Below are positions 8,336-15,540 of a stretch of DNA of 64,000 bases, in pieces. The stretch is from NCBI GenBank assembly GCA_964533865.1, contig CAZHRC010000005.1, positions 41,255-105,254 of the forward strand, written 5' to 3'. A program made the translations under genes and the position numbers. The stretch's first letter is position 1. Each line of letters starts with the position of its first letter. The notes under the pieces are model-generated. The model was given only the letters and a program-made list of their open reading frames with translations. It did not search any database and had not been told where the DNA came from. The stretch comes from CAZHRC01 sp964533865 (GTDB taxonomy: Bacteria; Bacillota; Clostridia; Tissierellales; Peptoniphilaceae).

Positions 8336-9637
8336 TTACTCAAACGACCGCTCATCTATAACCCGTTTCGATTTACCTTCGGTTCTTGGTAGGGAATGAG
8401 GTTCTCGTAGGGAGATGGCCACTTTAATCCCTGTGACCGACTGGATTTCGGCGGCGACTCGGTCCCTTAGGCGATTGATTTCTCGAAGGTCGTCGATGCT
8501 CATGGTGGTGTCGAGTTCACAAGCTACCTCGATGGAATCGAGAGAGTTGACGCGGCGGACGGTGATGAGATAGTGAGGGGAGATGCCTTCGCATCTCAGA
8601 AGGGCTTCTTCGATTTGGGATGGGAAGACGTTGACGCCTTTTATGATGAGCATGTCGTCGGTGCGACCGCGTAGGCGTTCGATGCGGCGGTGAGTCCTTC
8701 CGCATGGACAGGGTTCGGGCAAGATTCGGGTGATGTCCCGGGTGCGGTAGCGCACTAGGGGCATAGCTTCTTTTTTGAGGGAAGTGAGCACCAGTTCGCC
8801 GTACTGACCATCGGGAACGGGTTCTAAGGTATCGGGGTCTATGATTTCAATGAAGAAGAGATCTTCCCAGATGTGAAGGCCGTTTTGCTCTTCACACTCG
8901 ATGCCCACCGATGGGCCGTACATTTCAGACAGGCCGTAGAGGTTGTGTGCTTTGATGCCGAGTTTGGCTTGGATTTGTTGGCGCATTTCTTCCGTCCATG
9001 GTTCGCCACCAAAGACGCCGCTTTTGAGCTTTAAGCGATTGAGGTCGATACCGCGCTTTTGTAATTCATCCCCTAAGTAGATAGCGTAGGAAGGGGTAGC
9101 GCCCATAAAGGTGGTGCCAAGGTCTTCCATAAGCATCAATTGCTTTGCCGTATTGCCGGTAGAGCTGGGGATGGTGGTAGCCCCGATATTTTCAGAACCG
9201 TAGTGCATGCCGAGCCCTCCAGTAAATAATCCGTAGCCGTGGGCGTTTTGTACGACGGATGTATGGTCACAACCTGCTGCCATGAGGGCGCGGCTCATCA
9301 TTTCGATCCAGGTGTCAATGTCGTTTTGGGTATAACCGACGACGGTGGGTTTGCCGGTGGTGCCAGATGACACGTGTAGGCGCACCACATCGTCCAAAGG
9401 CACAGCAAAAAGGCCATAAGGGTAGTTGTCCCTTAGGTCATACTTTACAGTGAAGGGCAGCTCTCTAATGGCTTCTAACGAGGTGATAGAAGAGATATCT
9501 ATGCCTGCATCGTCGTATGTTTTTTTATAAAAGGGGACGTTGTCATAAACGAGGGCGAGGGTTTCTTTAAACCGATCCAATTGAATTTGCAATAGGTCTT
9601 CTCTACCTATGGTTTCTGCTTCTTTGTTCCAAAACAT
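8336..9637 (-). CDS. paaK: Phenylacetate-CoA ligase (aryl-CoA ligase)
   Basis: 433 residues, the usual PaaK length. It belongs to the AMP-forming adenylate enzymes: the phosphate loop is HVSSGTTGKPTVVGYT, the motif LYGLSEMYGPSVG carries the aryl-binding A5 region, RYRTRDITR is the A8-like hinge and the PaaK C-terminal domain follows with KGVNVFPSQIEEAL. It activates phenylacetate or a close arylacetate to the CoA ester, giving AMP and pyrophosphate. In amino-acid-fermenting anaerobes such ligases commonly handle arylacetates formed from aromatic amino acids. It is expressed alone from a strong promoter through a T-box leader, so expression should rise when a particular tRNA is uncharged. Confidence 0.93.
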   Translation of the reverse strand: MFWNKEAETIGREDLLQIQLDRFKETLALVYDNVPFYKKTYDDAGIDISSITSLEAIRELPFTVKYDLRDNYPYGLFAVPLDDVVRLHVSSGTTGKPTVVGYTQNDIDTWIEMMSRALMAAGCDHTSVVQNAHGYGLFTGGLGMHYGSENIGATTIPSSTGNTAKQLMLMEDLGTTFMGATPSYAIYLGDELQKRGIDLNRLKLKSGVFGGEPWTEEMRQQIQAKLGIKAHNLYGLSEMYGPSVGIECEEQNGLHIWEDLFFIEIIDPDTLEPVPDGQYGELVLTSLKKEAMPLVRYRTRDITRILPEPCPCGRTHRRIERLRGRTDDMLIIKGVNVFPSQIEEALLRCEGISPHYLITVRRVNSLDSIEVACELDTTMSIDDLREINRLRDRVAAEIQSVTGIKVAISLREPHSLPRTEGKSKRVIDERSFE

Positions 9638-9654
9638 GTTTGCCTCCTAAAAAA

Positions 9655-9870
9655 TAAAAGCCCCGTCCCTATAGGACGAGGCTCTGCTCGCGGTACCACC
9701 TAAATTGATATTTCTATCCTCTTAATCTTCTATAACGGGAAGTCCCGAAGTTGTCTACTTGGTTTCAACAAATCGCTCCAGAGTGTATGTTCACCATTTA
9801 TCGCCAGTGCTTTGCACCACACAGCACCTCTCTAAAGACTTTAAATGGATACTTTTCTCCCTCAACGCGT
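9655..9870 (-). promoter_or_regulatory. T-box leader (tRNA-sensing riboswitch) of paaK
   Basis: Read on the minus strand. The T-box antiterminator sequence AGGTGGTACCGCG occupies 9701 down to 9689. It is followed by a terminator stem, AGCCTCGTCC with GGACGGGGCT, then a T-rich run ending near 9655, 18 bases before the paaK ATG. Upstream, a long Stem I region contains GGTGAACATACACTCTGGAG. The UAC at 9787-9785 lies just before an A and a CTCT that can pair with an upstream AGAG, the place expected of a specifier codon. That would mean tyrosine, but I assign it only tentatively because CAU, AUA and ACA overlap it. Confidence 0.9.
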
Positions 9871-9877
9871 TAAAATA

Positions 9878-9907
9878 ATTATAGCAAAAACCAATGTTAA
9901 CTGTCAA
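9878..9907 (-). promoter_or_regulatory. Sigma-A promoter of the paaK T-box transcript
   Basis: On the minus strand TTGACA (9907-9902), an 18-base spacer and TATAAT (9883-9878) match the consensus exactly at both boxes. Transcription should begin near 9870, just before the T-box Stem I. An imperfect dyad, AAAACCAATGTTA against AAAACCAACGTTA, overlaps the -35 box and spacer and could bind a repressor. Confidence 0.85.
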
Positions 9908-10006
9908 GGCGTCTAACGTTGGTTTTCTTGTAAGAACCGCCCTCCTATGATAAGATAACTTCACGAAAGTTTATCGAAGAGCGACAAATAATGGAGGATG
10001 AATTCT

Positions 10007-10300
10007 ATGACTTATAGCATAGCGAGTTTAGCTCTCGGGTTGATGGCGTGGGGGCTTCCTATCATTGGGGTGAAGCGCAATACCGCCAATAAGCAACGGT
10101 ATAGCATTGGGAGTTTTATGGTGTGCGCTGTTGCTCTGGTGTTTCAATTCTTTGACATCAATCGCAGGGTACGCATTGGCGACTATGCGGCCATTGAGGA
10201 TACGATCGGCGCCCTGGGCTGGGTGGCGGTAATCCTCGTATCAGGCACTTTCATTTCTATTCTGCTGTTGGCAAAATACAAAACCGTAAAGAAAGGCTAG
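10007..10300 (+). CDS. Small membrane protein, unknown function
   Basis: 97 residues from the ATG at 10007. An ATG at 9998 directly abuts the GGAGG at 9993-9997 and is too close, whereas 10007 has a 9-base spacer. I see three hydrophobic segments, roughly residues 3-20, 33-49 and 67-87, with a charged loop between the second and third (FDINRRVRIGDYAAIED) and a basic C-terminus (AKYKTVKKG). I do not recognise the family firmly. It precedes a DUF6483-like protein and a sensor kinase in the same direction and may belong to their operon as a membrane partner; that is inferred from position only. Confidence 0.7.
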   Translation: MTYSIASLALGLMAWGLPIIGVKRNTANKQRYSIGSFMVCAVALVFQFFDINRRVRIGDYAAIEDTIGALGWVAVILVSGTFISILLLAKYKTVKKG

Positions 10301-10337
10301 TTTTTAAACATCCCAGAAAAGGCAGGTGAGTTTTATG

Positions 10338-10733
10338 ATGGTTGAAAGCGATTATCTCATGCGTCAGATCAAAGGCGTGATCCGAGTGATTGCGGGGTTG
10401 TTTTATAAAAAGGAAAAAATGGTCGAATCTTCTGGGATCCTCCTTCAAGATGAGCAAGCATTGCTTCTTGAAGAAGAGCTTGTCTTATTAATTGCAGACA
10501 ATCGGATAAGTGATGCAGAGGATCTATTGTACCACCGCATCGAAGAGGGGACTCAGTCACTGTTGGGGGTGGGACTAAACTTTTATGAAAGGCTCAACGA
10601 CCTGCCAGATGCAGTACTCGAAGCCAACGATTTTAGTCGAGAGGAAGTCTATGAAGGTTTAGAGGATCTTCTCGAGACTTTTGGGATAGCAGACTTAAAT
10701 CCTTTGAAACCAACTGACGGCGGTTATGATTAA
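10338..10733 (+). CDS. DUF6483-like small protein
   Basis: About 131 residues; the start could be 10335 or 10338, both behind AGGTGAG. It begins with SDYLMRQIKGVIRVIAGLFYKKE, the N-terminal look I associate with DUF6483, followed by an acidic helical region (DEQALLLEEELVLLIADNRI, DAEDLLYHRIEEG) and a C-terminal helix pair. It has no signal peptide and no clear membrane segment, so it is probably a cytoplasmic helical protein. No function is known to me. Its TAA overlaps the kinase ATG by one base (TAATG), implying translational coupling and a link to the two-component system. Confidence 0.75.
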   Translation: MVESDYLMRQIKGVIRVIAGLFYKKEKMVESSGILLQDEQALLLEEELVLLIADNRISDAEDLLYHRIEEGTQSLLGVGLNFYERLNDLPDAVLEANDFSREEVYEGLEDLLETFGIADLNPLKPTDGGYD

Positions 10734-11866
10734 TGGCGATGCTCGGTAAGCTCTTTCTGCGTTATACGATGCTCTGCTGGGTGATTTTCGAAGGGATATT
10801 GGCTATGCCATCCCATCAGCTGACCAGGATGGTCATTGTTTTATGTTATGTGATCAACAACCAGTGGCGCTATTTTTATCTCCACCATGTTGTAAAGTTA
10901 TGGCAAGCATCACTCCTACTCGAGTGGGGACTCTACGGTTATTTGATTTACGCTTATGGTGTGCACCCAGTGTGTGGGCTCTTAATTGGTGTATGGGATA
11001 TCTTTGAACGAGGCAAAAAAATTGACGACTTTCTGTTGTTATTGATTCCGTTGGCATTAGTGTTTTTCTTTGGGATAGGGCGTATATCGGTGTCCGAGTG
11101 GTGGATGATCACGATCATCGCCGTCCTTTTTTATCTGTTTCGCAATCAACGACAGGCGATATATCGTCTAGAGAAAGAGCTTAAAGCATACGCGACGGAT
11201 GCTAAAAACCTACGCCAATCGAATCAGGAATTGGAAAGCTCAAAACAATCGGTTAGGGAGTTAACCCTTCTCAGGGAAAGAAATCGCCTATCACGCGAGA
11301 TCCATGACACTGTAGGGCACCGTCTATCGACGATTGTCATTCAACTGTCTGCGATTGGCGTAATGGCGAAATCTGATGGTGAAAAAGCATCAGAGATGGC
11401 TCATGACCTTCGTGAGTTTTCCAGATTGGGTCTTGAGGATATTCGCGGTGCATTGCGTGCGATGAAACCTGAAAACTACGAGAATTATGAAATTTTAATG
11501 CTCATCGATGAGTTATCCAAGGAGTTTCAGCAAATGACAGGAATTGTCGTATCTTTGCGCTATTCAGAGAAGCGCCACCCTCTGGCGGACCGCTCTTTGC
11601 AAACGCTGTATCGCGTATCACAAGAGTTTATGTCAAACAGCGCTCGCCACGGAAAAGCGAAAAAAATCGATATGTATCTTCATTTTGACGAGAGTGGCCT
11701 CATTTACTCCTTGAAAGACGATGGTGTGGGCGCTGAGGTGATTAATCGCGGTATGGGGTTGACGGGCATGGAAGAGCGGGTCCGAGAATGTGGTGGGCAA
11801 GTGAGTTGGAATACCTCACCGGGCAAGGGATTCTGGATGAGGGTGACCCTTCCAAAGGAGGCATGA
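10733..11866 (+). CDS. Sensor histidine kinase, NarL/DesK type
   Basis: 377 residues. The N-terminal 145 residues hold several hydrophobic segments, a membrane sensor with little outside the bilayer. A coiled region (RQAIYRLEKELKAYATDAKNL and on) leads into the HisKA_3 dimerisation helix, with phospho-acceptor H191 in LSREIHDTVGHRLST. The HATPase domain shows an N-box, EFMSNSARHGKAKKI, and G-box, LKDDGVGAEVINRGMGLTGMEERV (split here only by naming). It should phosphorylate the adjacent regulator, whose start overlaps its stop (ATGA). The signal is unknown; membrane-stress sensing is common for kinases of this build. Confidence 0.9.
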   Translation: MAMLGKLFLRYTMLCWVIFEGILAMPSHQLTRMVIVLCYVINNQWRYFYLHHVVKLWQASLLLEWGLYGYLIYAYGVHPVCGLLIGVWDIFERGKKIDDFLLLLIPLALVFFFGIGRISVSEWWMITIIAVLFYLFRNQRQAIYRLEKELKAYATDAKNLRQSNQELESSKQSVRELTLLRERNRLSREIHDTVGHRLSTIVIQLSAIGVMAKSDGEKASEMAHDLREFSRLGLEDIRGALRAMKPENYENYEILMLIDELSKEFQQMTGIVVSLRYSEKRHPLADRSLQTLYRVSQEFMSNSARHGKAKKIDMYLHFDESGLIYSLKDDGVGAEVINRGMGLTGMEERVRECGGQVSWNTSPGKGFWMRVTLPKEA

Positions 11867-12504
11867 TGAGACAAATCAAAGTACTAGTCGTCGATGATGA
11901 AAAACTCATTCGAGAGGCGATGGCGTTTCTCCTGGCTCAAGACGGCAATATCGAAGTGGTAGGACAGTCTGCCAATGGCAGGGAAGCCTATGAATTTTGC
12001 GCGTCTCATCCGGTGGATGTGGTCCTTATGGATATTCGCATGCCAGAGGTCGATGGGGTGGAGGGCACACGCATGATCAAAGAAAGCTTCCCATCGATCC
12101 AAGTGCTCATCCTCACCACATTTAGTGACACAGCCTACATTCAAGGCGCCATGTCTTACGGTGCGTCGGGTTATTTGCTCAAAGACAGCTCGACGGAGTC
12201 GATTATCGATGGGATTTGCAATGTATATGAAGGGTCGGTGGTGTTTCATAAAAAAGTTTCTGACCTCGTATTTCAAAAACAGCCAGTCCGATCGAATTTA
12301 TCCGAATATGCACTAAATGATGGGGAGCTGACCATCATCGATTTGGTGGCTCAGGGCTGTTCCAACAAGGATATTGCAAACACCCTCTACCTATCCGAAG
12401 GGACTGTGAAAAACAAAATCAGTGTGATCTTACAGAAAACCTACTGCAGAGATCGGACACAACTGGCGATATTCGCTTTTCAAAAGGGGATCGTCGCACC
12501 GTAA
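11866..12504 (+). CDS. NarL/LuxR-type response regulator
   Basis: About 212 residues from ATG 11866, behind AAAGGAGG; ATG 11863 is also possible. A longer reading frame from 11788 is rejected because it overlaps the kinase without a ribosome site. The receiver domain starts KVLVVDDEKLIREA, phosphorylates at D56 in VLMDIRMPEVDG, and has the conserved Thr of LILTTFSD and Lys of YLLKDSS. The C-terminal LuxR helix-turn-helix reads QGCSNKDIANTLYLSEGTVKNKI. It is the cognate regulator of the kinase before it. Its targets are not evident from sequence; the two small proteins upstream are the nearest candidates. Confidence 0.92.
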   Translation: MRQIKVLVVDDEKLIREAMAFLLAQDGNIEVVGQSANGREAYEFCASHPVDVVLMDIRMPEVDGVEGTRMIKESFPSIQVLILTTFSDTAYIQGAMSYGASGYLLKDSSTESIIDGICNVYEGSVVFHKKVSDLVFQKQPVRSNLSEYALNDGELTIIDLVAQGCSNKDIANTLYLSEGTVKNKISVILQKTYCRDRTQLAIFAFQKGIVAP

Positions 12505-12536
12505 TACAAATAAGAGAATAGAAAGAAGGATATGAG

Positions 12537-12983
12537 ATGAGTTTTTTAGACAAGATGAGAGCCGACAAAATGCAGTCGATGAGAGACAAGGACAAGCTGA
12601 AAACCGGCGTGTTAAGCTTGATGATGTCCGCCATTTCTTGGGCGGAAAAAGAAGGGAACAAAACCTTGACCGATGAAGAAGCATTGGTTTTTGTACGACG
12701 GGAGTTAAAACAAACCAAAGATGCCCTAGAGACCACACCGGCTGATCGCCAGGACTTAATCGATGAAAACAATCGAAAAATAGAAATCATCGAGGCCTAT
12801 TTGCCCGAACAAATGACAGCAGAAGAGCTTAGGGAAAAAGTGGCTGCTATTGTTGCAGAAAAAGGAATTGAAAAAACACCAAAGAGCAAAGGTCTGCTGA
12901 TGAAAGAAGTCATGGCCCTTTACAAAGATCAAACGGATGGTAAGACGGTAAATGCTATCGTCACTGAAGTCCTCAATAATTAA
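12537..12983 (+). CDS. yqeY: GatB/YqeY domain protein
   Basis: 148 residues, the standard YqeY length. Landmarks are the start SFLDKMRADKMQSMRDKDKLK, then EEALVFVRRELKQTKDALE, IEIIEAYLPEQMTAEEL and the C-terminal SKGLLMKEVMALYKDQTDGKTVN. The family resembles the tail domain of the GatB amidotransferase subunit that recognises tRNA; the role of free YqeY is not settled. It starts 32 bases after the response regulator and ends at a GNRA-loop terminator. There is no functional tie to its neighbours beyond position. Confidence 0.9.
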   Translation: MSFLDKMRADKMQSMRDKDKLKTGVLSLMMSAISWAEKEGNKTLTDEEALVFVRRELKQTKDALETTPADRQDLIDENNRKIEIIEAYLPEQMTAEELREKVAAIVAEKGIEKTPKSKGLLMKEVMALYKDQTDGKTVNAIVTEVLNN

Positions 12984-12987
12984 ACGG

Positions 12988-13016
12988 AATCGGATGCGAA
13001 AGCATCCGATTTAAAT
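12988..13016 (+). terminator. Intrinsic terminator after yqeY
   Basis: AATCGGATGC and GCATCCGATT pair over 10 bp around a GAAA tetraloop (12988-13011), followed by an AT-rich tail (TAAATATTATATTTATT). The tail is not a pure T-run, so termination may be partial. Confidence 0.75.
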
Positions 13017-13092
13017 ATTATATTTATTTGAAATACAAATAGAAACGGCGGTTTCATTTTAACATGCAATGAATGAAGCAGAAGATCCTTGA

Positions 13093-13098
13093 TATAAT
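13093..13098 (+). promoter_or_regulatory. Probable -10 box of the activase/reductase operon
   Basis: A perfect TATAAT at 13093-13098 lies 32 bases before the GTG start of the activase gene. No good -35 is visible 16-18 bases upstream, so this is a partial promoter assignment. Confidence 0.45.
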
Positions 13099-13129
13099 AA
13101 ATGCAGTATGAAATGAAGGAGGTGTTTGA

Positions 13130-13906
13130 GTGATAGGGATTGGTATCGATATTGGATCAACGGCGACCAAGGTAGCTTTAAGAGGCGATGTCGAAGACGA
13201 ATTTGTCTTGCCGACAGGCTGGAATTCCAAGGAGACAGCCCTTGATGTTGAAAAGCGGCTTTCTACCCATTACGGGCTTGATATGGCGTCGGAAAGGGTT
13301 TTCGTCGTTTCTACAGGTTATGGTCGGGTGTCAGTTCCTTATGCCAATAAAAAGGTGACAGAAATCACATGCCACGCCAAAGGGGCAGAGGTGATGATGA
13401 ACGAGAAGGATGCGACTATTATTGACGTGGGGGGACAGGATACTAAGGTGATCACCTTACAAAACGGCGATGTGGCAGATTTTGTGATGAACGACAAATG
13501 CTCCGCTGGAACGGGAAAATTTCTAGAGGTCATGGCAAATCGCATGGGCTTAACGTTAGAAGAACTGTTTGAAGCGGCGACAGTTGGCACCGCAGCAAAA
13601 ATTAGTGCGATGTGCACCGTGTTTGCGGAATCCGAAGTCATAGGACTTATGGGAATTGGCGAAAGTCGCGACAACATCGCAGCTGGAGTAGTAGAGTCAG
13701 TAATCGCAAGAATTGGTCAATTAGCCGGACGACACGGTATACAAGGATCGCTGATTCTGACCGGGGGCTTGAGTGTTAATCCTTCATTTGTAAAGTTGCT
13801 CAGCGAAAAATTGGGGAAACCTGTCAATGTGCACCCCAAAGGAAAGTACGCCGGAGCCATAGGGGCAGCAGCGGTGGCGGTAGACCAACTAAAAAGGAGA
13901 GTTTAA
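13130..13906 (+). CDS. ATP-dependent activator of the double-cubane reductase (BadF/HgdC type)
   Basis: 258 residues of the BadF/BadG/BcrA/BcrD ATPase family. It starts with the ASKHA phosphate motif GIDIGSTATKVAL, has IDVGGQDTKVI and ILTGGLSVNPSFVKLL, and keeps two Cys that would bridge one 4Fe-4S cluster across a homodimer: C124 (DKCSAGTGKFLE) and C162 (SAMCTVFAESEV). Such proteins hydrolyse ATP to push a low-potential electron into their partner. The stop overlaps the start of the partner gene by one base (TAATG), so the two are made together. The start is GTG with ribosome site GGAGGTG. Confidence 0.92.
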   Translation: MIGIGIDIGSTATKVALRGDVEDEFVLPTGWNSKETALDVEKRLSTHYGLDMASERVFVVSTGYGRVSVPYANKKVTEITCHAKGAEVMMNEKDATIIDVGGQDTKVITLQNGDVADFVMNDKCSAGTGKFLEVMANRMGLTLEELFEAATVGTAAKISAMCTVFAESEVIGLMGIGESRDNIAAGVVESVIARIGQLAGRHGIQGSLILTGGLSVNPSFVKLLSEKLGKPVNVHPKGKYAGAIGAAAVAVDQLKRRV

Positions 13907-15048
13907 TGGATATTAGAAAAGAGTTACCAGAAATTTTTGATGATTTTGCAGAAGGAAGACGTAATGCGTTTCTAAAAGTTAAAGAAGTAAAAGATAAGGA
14001 TATTCCAGTCATCGGTGTGTATTGTACCTTTTTCCCACAAGAACTAGCATTGGCAATGGGTGCAACATCGGTGAGCCTTTGTTCCACGTCGGATGAAACC
14101 ATTGAACGCGCAGAACAAGATTTGCCAAAGAACCTCTGTCCATTGATCAAATCCAGTTACGGATTTGGTGTCACAGACAAATGCCCCTTCTTCTACTTTG
14201 CCGACCTTGTCGTAGGCGAAACCACTTGTGATGGTAAGAAGAAAATGTACGAATACATGGCAGAATTCAAACCGGTACATATTATGCAACTGCCTAACTC
14301 GCCAACTGAAGAGGGATTGGCCTTGTGGAAGGCTGAGATTATGAAAATGATCAAAGTTTTGGAAGAAACCTTTGACGTCACTATCACCGAAGAAGATATT
14401 CGCAGAGGAATCCAACTCAAAAACGCTGAACGCTCAGCGGTTAAGAGCGTTTATGAATTGATGAAAGCCGACGAGCTCCCAATGACTGGCCATGAACTCT
14501 GGCATTTTCTAAATGGGATTCAATTTGAGTTTGACAAAGCTGCGATTCCAGAGCAAATGGAAGCTTTCAAAGCGAAACTTGCCGAAAACAACCCTCGTAT
14601 TACGGGTAAGCCACGTATTCTGATCACCGGCTGTCCTATAGGCGCAGCTACTGAGAAAGTCATCGAAGCCGTGGAGAACAACGGTGGGATCGTAGTCGCT
14701 TACGAAAACTGTGGCGGGGCAAAAGCCATAGATAAAAACGTTGACGAGACCTTGGACGATCCCTACGAAGCGATAGCACGTAAATACTTAAGCATCGGTT
14801 GTGCTTGTATGTCTCCGAACAAATCGCGTATGGAGCTTTTAGGGCGCATGATCGATGAATATAAAGTTGATGGCGTATTGGATATGCAGCTTCAAGCCTG
14901 TCAACCATTCCAAGTAGAAAGTCTACTCGTCAAACGCTTGGCGACCAAAGACAAAGAAATCCCGTTCATCGCATTGGAAACCGACTATTCACAATCTGAC
15001 GTCGGACAGCTAGATACGCGAGTAGCGGCGTTCTTAGAAATGTTATAA
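13906..15048 (+). CDS. Double-cubane-cluster anaerobic reductase (HgdB-like)
   Basis: 380 residues related to the D-component of 2-hydroxyacyl-CoA dehydratases, but present as a single subunit, as in the double-cubane proteins described from Carboxydothermus. Candidate cluster Cys occur in NLCPLIKSSYGFG, DKCPFFYFADL, TTCDGKKKMYE, ITGCPIGAATEK, ENCGGAKAI and GCACMSPNKSR, a much richer set than ordinary dehydratases carry. The partner ATPase lies immediately upstream. Known of the family: ATP-driven reduction of small molecules in vitro; the physiological substrate is unresolved. A redox-active small-protein gene and an anion-type transporter follow and may belong to the same process. Confidence 0.88.
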   Translation: MDIRKELPEIFDDFAEGRRNAFLKVKEVKDKDIPVIGVYCTFFPQELALAMGATSVSLCSTSDETIERAEQDLPKNLCPLIKSSYGFGVTDKCPFFYFADLVVGETTCDGKKKMYEYMAEFKPVHIMQLPNSPTEEGLALWKAEIMKMIKVLEETFDVTITEEDIRRGIQLKNAERSAVKSVYELMKADELPMTGHELWHFLNGIQFEFDKAAIPEQMEAFKAKLAENNPRITGKPRILITGCPIGAATEKVIEAVENNGGIVVAYENCGGAKAIDKNVDETLDDPYEAIARKYLSIGCACMSPNKSRMELLGRMIDEYKVDGVLDMQLQACQPFQVESLLVKRLATKDKEIPFIALETDYSQSDVGQLDTRVAAFLEML

Positions 15049-15072
15049 ACAATACATCAAGGAGAATCGAGA

Positions 15073-15540
15073 ATGAATAAAGAACAATATTTGGATCAAA
15101 TACAAGAGACCGCTGAAGGTTATTTTTAACGTGGAGAATTCTTCTGTTCGGAAGCTGTACTACAAACCATTAATGATGCACTCGGTCAACCTTACAACCC
15201 AGACATTGTAAAAATGGCTTCTAGTTTTCCTATTGGCATGGGTAAAGCCCAATGTTTGTGCGGAGCGGTTTCCGGAGGAGAAATGGCATTAGGTATCGTC
15301 TATGGTCGCGTTCATGGCGAACCGATGGATCCTAAAATGTTTAAGACGGCAAAAGGCCTTCACGACTACGTCAAGGATGAATACAAGTCACTATGTTGTC
15401 GCGTCATCACCAGAGAGTGGGCAGGCGATAACTTTGCTTCACCAGAACGCAAAAGACACTGTGTCGAAATCACCGGCCGAGTCGCGCGCTGGGTGGCCAA
15501 TGAAATGGTCGAAGACGGCAAGTTGGAAGTGACAGAATGA
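15073..15540 (+). pseudogene. C_GCAxxG_C_C family redox protein gene with an in-frame TAA
   Basis: An ATG at 15073, behind AAGGAGAA, opens a frame that reads MNKEQYLDQIQETAEGYF, hits TAA at 15127-15129, and continues in the same frame as RGEFFCSEAVLQTINDALG to the end at 15540. Both sides fit the C_GCAxxG_C_C family: a Cys in FFCSEA, the AQCLCGAVSGGEMALG core, CCRVI and RHCVEIT. No frameshift is needed; one base change (for example AAA or CAA to TAA) explains it. Restart inside the frame, such as ATG 15214, would lose the first conserved Cys. So this is either a recent nonsense mutation or a sequencing error. UAA is not a known selenocysteine codon. Confidence 0.8.

Noticed and set aside
8128..8361. 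77-codon plus-strand frame after the methyltransferase operon
   Set aside because: It runs straight through a strong bidirectional terminator (8174-8206), has no ribosome site and overlaps the end of paaK; composition is not protein-like.
11788..11865. N-terminal extension of the response regulator
   Set aside because: It overlaps the kinase in another frame, has no ribosome site, and the receiver domain begins normally after ATG 11866.
13906..15048. Classical 2-hydroxyacyl-CoA dehydratase
   Set aside because: There is only one catalytic subunit and a richer Cys set; no CoA transferase or second subunit is adjacent, so the double-cubane reductase type fits better.
15127..15129. UAA as a recoded codon
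   Set aside because: Known stop recoding to selenocysteine or pyrrolysine uses UGA or UAG; there is no sign of a recoding element, so a point mutation or sequencing error is simpler.
15302..15532. Alternative frame inside the C_GCAxxG_C_C gene
   Set aside because: Shadow frame; the family Cys pattern is in the 15073-15540 frame.
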